DNA from: Spongilla lacustris
Lineage: Eukaryota; Porifera; Demospongiae; Spongillida; Spongillidae
Length of the DNA: 64,000 nt
Direction of reading: 5' to 3'
Assembly (NCBI GenBank): GCA_949361645.1
Contig: OX442418.1
Location: 3,739,771 to 3,803,770 of the forward strand
Shown here: positions 59,301 to 64,000 of the stretch, piece by piece
How positions within the stretch are numbered: position 1 is the first letter of the stretch
Layout of the letters: each line of letters begins with the position of its first letter
Notes under the pieces: generated by a model
What the model saw: the letters and a program-made list of their open reading frames with translations, nothing else
The model's database searches: none
Told to the model about the DNA's origin: nothing
Translations under genes and position numbers: made by a program

Positions 59301-62300
59301 CATGCCTTAACCCCAGACACTCTTATATAAGCACACCACACTCACAGGACTGTTTCTCTCAGCTACATGCCTTAACCCCTGACACTCTTATAAAGCACAC
59401 CACACTCACAGGACTGTTTCTCTCGGCTACATGCCCTAACCCATGACACTCTTATAAAAGCACACCACACTAACCAGGACTGTTTCTCTCGGCTACATGC
59501 CTTAACCCCTGACACTCTTATAAAAGCACACCACACTCGCCAGGAATGTTTCTCTCGGCTACATGCCTTAACCCCTGACACTCTTATAAAAGCACACCAC
59601 ACTCACAGGACAGTTTCTCTCGGCTACATGCCTTAACCCCTGACACTCTTATAAAAGCACACCACACTCACAGGACTGTTTCTCTCGGCTACATGCATTA
59701 ACCCCTGACACTCTTATAAAAGCACACCACACTCACAGGACTGTTTCTCTCGGCTACATGCCTTAACCCCTGACACTCTTATAAAAGCACACCACACTCA
59801 CAGGACTGTTTCTCTCGGCTACATGCCTTAACCCCTGACACTCGTATAAAAGCACACCACACTCACAGGACTGTTTCTCTCGGCTACATGCCCTAACCCC
59901 TGACACTCTTATAAAAGCACACCACACTAACCAGGACTGTTTCTCTCGGCTACATGCCTTAACCCCTGACACTCTTATAAAAGCACACCACACTCGCCAG
60001 GAATGTTTCTCTCGGCTACATGCCTTAACCCCTGACACTCTTATAAAAGCACACCACACTCACAGGACAGTTTCTCTCGGCTACATGCCTTAACCCCTGA
60101 CACTCTTATAAAAGCACACCACACTCACAGGACTGTTTCTCTCGGCTACATGCCTTAACCCCTGACACTCTTATAAAAGCACACCCCACTCACAGGACTG
60201 TTTCTCTCGGCTACATGCCCTAACCCCTGACACTCTTATAAAAGCACACCACACTCGCCAGGAATGTTTCTCTCGGCTACATGCCTTAACCCCTGACACT
60301 CTTATAAAAACACACCACACTCGCAAGGACTGTTTCTCTCGACTACATGCCTTAACCCCTGACACTCTTATAAAAGCACACCACACACTCACAGGACTGT
60401 TTCTCTCGGCTACATGCCTTAACCCCTGACACTCTTATAAAAGCACACCACACTCAAAGGACTGTTTCTCTCGGCTACATGCCTTAACCCCTGACACTCT
60501 TATAAAAGCACACCACACTCACTGTACTGTTTCTCTCGGCTACATGCCTTAACCCCTGACACTCTTATAAAAGCACACCACACTCACAGGACTGTTTCTC
60601 TCGGCTACATGCCTTAACCCCTGACACTCTTATAAAAGCACACCACACTAACCAGGACTGTTTCTCTCGGCTACATGCCTTAACCCCTGACACTCTTATA
60701 AAAGCACACCACACTCACAGGACTGTTTCTCTCGGCTACATGCCTTAACCCCTGACACTCTTATAAAAGCACACCACACTCACAGGACAGTTTCTCTCGG
60801 CTACATGCCTTAACCCCTGACACTCTTATAAAAGCACACCACACTCACAGGACTGTTTCTCTCGGCTACATGCCTTAACCCCTGACACTCTTATAAAAGC
60901 ACACCACACTCACAGGACTGTTTCTCTCGGCTACATGCCTTAACCCCTGACACTCTTATATAAGCACACCACACTCACAGGACTGTTTCTCTTGGCTACA
61001 TGCCTTAACCCCTGACACTCTTATAAAAGCACACCACACACTCACAGGACTGTTTCTCTCGGCTACATGCCTTAACCCCTGACACTCTTATAAAAGCACA
61101 CCACACTCACAGGACTGTTTCTCTCGGCTACATGCCTTAACCCCTGACACTCTTATAAAAGCACACCACACTCACTGTACTGTTTCTCTCGGCTACATGC
61201 CTTAACCCCTGACACTCTTATAAAAGCACACCACACTCACAGGACTGTTTCTCTCGGCTACATGCCTTAACCCCTGACACTCTTATAAAAGCACACCACA
61301 CTAACCAGGACTGTTTCTCTCGGCTACATGCCTTAACCCCTGACACTCTTATAAAAGCACACCACACTCACAGGACTGTTTCTCTCGGCTACATGCCTTA
61401 ACCCCTGACACTCTTATAAAAGCACACCACACTCACAGGACTGTTTCTCTCGGCTACATGCCTTAACCCCTGACACTCTTATAAAAGCACACCACACTCA
61501 CAGGACTGTTTCTCTCGGCTACATGCCTTAACCCCTGACACTCTTATAAAAGCACACCACACTCACTGTACTGTTTCTCTCGGCTACATGCCTTAACCCC
61601 TGACACTCTTATAAAAGCACACCACACTCACAGGACTGTTTCTCTCGGCTACATGCCTTAACCCCTGACACTCTTATAAAAGCACACCACACTAACCAGG
61701 ACTGTTTCTCTCGGCTACATGCCTTAACCCCTGACACTCTTATAAAAGCACACCACACTCACAGGACTGTTTCTCTCGGCTACATGCCTTAACCCCTGAC
61801 ACTCTTATAAAAGCACACCACACTCACAGGACAGTTTCTCTCGGCTACATGCCTTAACCCCTGACACTCTTATAAAAGCACACCACACTCACAGGACTGT
61901 TTCTCTCGGCTACATGCCTTAACCCCTGACACTCTTATAAAAGCACACCACACTCACAGGACAGTTTCTCTCGGCTACATGCCTTAACCCCTGACACTCT
62001 TATAAAAGCACACCACACTCACAGGACTGTTTCTCTCGGCTACATGCCTTAACCCCTGACACTCTTATAAAAGCACACCACACTCACAGGACTGTTTCTC
62101 TCGGCTACATGCCTTAACCCCTGACACTCTTATATAAGCACACCACACTCACAGGACTGTTTCTCTCGGCTACATGCCTTAACCCCTGACACTCTTATAA
62201 AGCACACCACACTCACAGGACTGTTTCTCTCGGCTACATGCCCTAACCCATGACACTCTTATAAAAGCACACCACACTAACCAGGACTGTTTCTCTCGGC

Positions 62301-64000
62301 TACATGCCTTAACCCCTGACACTCTTATAAAAGCACACCACACTCGCCAGGAATGTTTCTCTCGGCTACATGCCTTAACCCCTGACACTCTTATAAAAGC
62401 ACACCACACTCACAGGACAGTTTCTCTCGGCTACATGCCTTAACCCCTGACACTCTTATAAAAGCACACCACACTCACAGGACTGTTTCTCTCGGCTACA
62501 TGCCTTAACCCCTGACACTCTTATAAAAGCACACCACACTCACAGGACTGTTTCTCTCGGCTACATGCCTTAACCCCTGACACTCTTATAAAAGCACACC
62601 ACACTCACAGGACTGTTTCTCTCGGCTACATGCCTTAACCCCTGACACTCTTATATAAGCACACCACAATCACAGGACTGTTTCTCTCGGCTACATGCCT
62701 TAACCCCTGACACTCTTATAAAGCACACCACACTCACAGGACTGTTTCTCTCGGCTACATGCCCTAACCCATGACACTCTTATAAAAGCACACCACACTA
62801 ACCAGGACTGTTTCTCTCGGCTACATGCCTTAACCCCTGACACTCTTATAAAAGCACACCACACTCGCCAGGAATGTTTCTCTCGGCTACATGCCTTAAC
62901 CCCTGACACTCTTATAAAAGCACACCACACTCACAGGACTGTTTCTCTCGGCTACATGCCTTAACCCCTGACACTCTTATAAAAGCACACCACACTCACT
63001 GTACTGTTTCTCTCGGCTACATGCCTTAACCCCTGACACTCTTATAAAAGCACACCACACTCACAGGACTGTTTCTCTCGGCTACATGCCTTAACCCCTG
63101 ACACTCTTATAAAAGCACACCACACTAACCAGGACTGTTTCTCTCGGCTACATGCCTTAACCCCTGACACTCTTATAAAAGCACACCACACTCACAGGAC
63201 TGTTTCTCTCGGCTACATGCCTTAACCCCTGACACTCTTATAAAAGCACACCACACTAACCAGGACTGTTTCTCTCGGCTACATGCCTTAACCCCTGACA
63301 CTCTTATAAAAGCACACCACACTCACAGGACTGTTTCTCTCGGCTACATGCCTTAACCCCTGACACTCTTATAAAAGCACACCACACTCACAGGACAGTT
63401 TCTCTCGGCTACATGCCTTAACCCCTGACACTCTTATAAAAGCACACCACACTCACAGGACTGTTTCTCTCGGCTACATGCCTTAACCCCTGACACTCTT
63501 ATAAAAGCACACCACACTCACAGGACTGTTTCTCTCGGCTACATGCCTTAACCCCTGACACTCTTATATAAGCACACCACACTCACAGGACTGTTTCTCT
63601 CGGCTACATGCCTTAACCCCTGACACTCTTATAAAGCACACCACACTCACAGGACTGTTTCTCTCGGCTACATGCCCTAACCCATGACACTCTTATAAAA
63701 GCACACCACACTAACCAGGACTGTTTCTCTCGGCTACATGCCTTAACCCCTGACACTCTTATAAAAGCACACCACACTCGCCAGGAATGTTTCTCTCGGC
63801 TACATGCCTTAACCCCTGACACTCTTATAAAAGCACACCACACTCACAGGACAGTTTCTCTCGGCTACATGCCTTAACCCCTGACACTCTTATAAAAGCA
63901 CACCACACTCACAGGACTGTTTCTCTCGGCTACATGCCTTAACCCCTGACACTCTTATAAAAGCACACCACACTCACAGGACTGTTTCTCTCGGCTACAT
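56330..64000. repeat. 65-bp satellite array, ~118 copies, running off the window end
   Basis: The unit is CTCACAGGACTGTTTCTCTC, GGCTACATGCCTTAACCCCT, GACACTCTTATAAAAGCACA, CCACA. Most units are exactly 65 bp; variants are 66 bp (CTAACCAGGACTG, CTCGCCAGGAATG), 67 bp (CACACACTCACAGG) and 64 bp (CTTATAAAGCAC). Variant order repeats: the 64-bp variant recurs at about 57370, 57890, 58541, 59390, 62196, 62717 and 63630, and the block from 56519 recurs 3652 bp later at 60171. Minus-strand frames of about 76 codons (WCAFIRVSGVKACSREK repeats) arise only where 66-bp variants keep phase and are not considered genes. Confidence 0.97.

Noticed and set aside
56212..63843. Family of ~76-codon minus-strand ORFs
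   Set aside because: They lie wholly in the 65-bp satellite; frame is kept only by chance length variants.
56480..64000. TTAACCCC in each 65-bp unit as telomeric repeat
   Set aside because: It occurs once per 65 bp within a longer unit; there is no tandem TTAGGG/CCCTAA run.

Overview
The window reads as repeat-saturated nuclear DNA of a marine invertebrate, most likely a sponge or another early-branching metazoan. Grounds: there are no dense operon-like ORFs; the few recognisable coding stretches are short exons with GT-AG borders and pyrimidine tracts; ankyrin (ANK) repeat exons run into a P-loop; the palindrome TACATGTA is very frequent; and piggyBac-like, hAT-like, Mutator-like, Tc1/mariner-like and non-LTR elements sit side by side. 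The phylum is an inference; nothing here (no rRNA, no mitochondrial gene) fixes it.

Layout. 1-2.25 kb: five ~270-bp repeats separated by GT microsatellites. 4.0-5.5 kb: two adjacent palindromic elements. 5.6-5.9 kb: an ANK exon (minus). 6.5-7.8 kb: three short inverted-repeat elements. 8.26-14.4 kb: a retrotransposon-type (GIN-like) integrase pseudogene split by a Tc1/mariner-type MITE and by a piggyBac-like transposon, the latter itself split by another TA-flanked MITE. 16.1-16.4 kb: an ANK plus P-loop exon (minus). 16.9-19.2 kb: a long-TIR element holding a small Cys-rich ORF and a Mutator-like MITE with 9-bp target duplication. 19.3-24.05 kb: a ~140-bp satellite interrupted by a TTAA-flanked element and by a further ANK exon. 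24.2-25.05 and 28.55-30.6 kb: a segmental duplication, the second copy carrying a hAT-type insertion. 26.2-27.9 kb: decayed hAT-like transposase and reverse transcriptase fragments (minus). 32.2-33.8 kb: GT/CA and poly-C/G tracts. 34.4-34.7 kb: a second copy of the 5.7 kb ANK exon.

35.24-45.97 kb is a ~10.7-kb inverted-repeat structure (foldback-like). Each arm has an outer module related to the palindromic elements at 4-5.5 kb, a CpG-rich segment with a 42-codon ORF, and two or more ~2.1-kb units of degenerate CCAGCCCC/CTGCAAGTG minisatellite. 46.8-50.0 kb: the 3' end of a non-LTR retrotransposon (zinc knuckle plus restriction-like endonuclease motifs) interrupted by a 1087-bp hAT-type element with a perfect 8-bp duplication. 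50.4-51.0 kb: a CpG-richer stretch with a candidate first coding exon. 51.5-54.1 kb: ~163-bp tandem repeats, each with a poly-C tract. 54.5-56.2 kb: a ~970-bp direct duplication. 56.3 kb to the window end: ~118 copies of a 65-bp satellite with higher-order structure.

Host coding content is therefore minimal: four ANK exons on the minus strand (probably one or two ANK/P-loop genes with repeat-filled introns) and one candidate first exon at 50.85 kb. Almost everything else is mobile or tandem DNA, and its main interest is the nesting order and the large inverted repeat.
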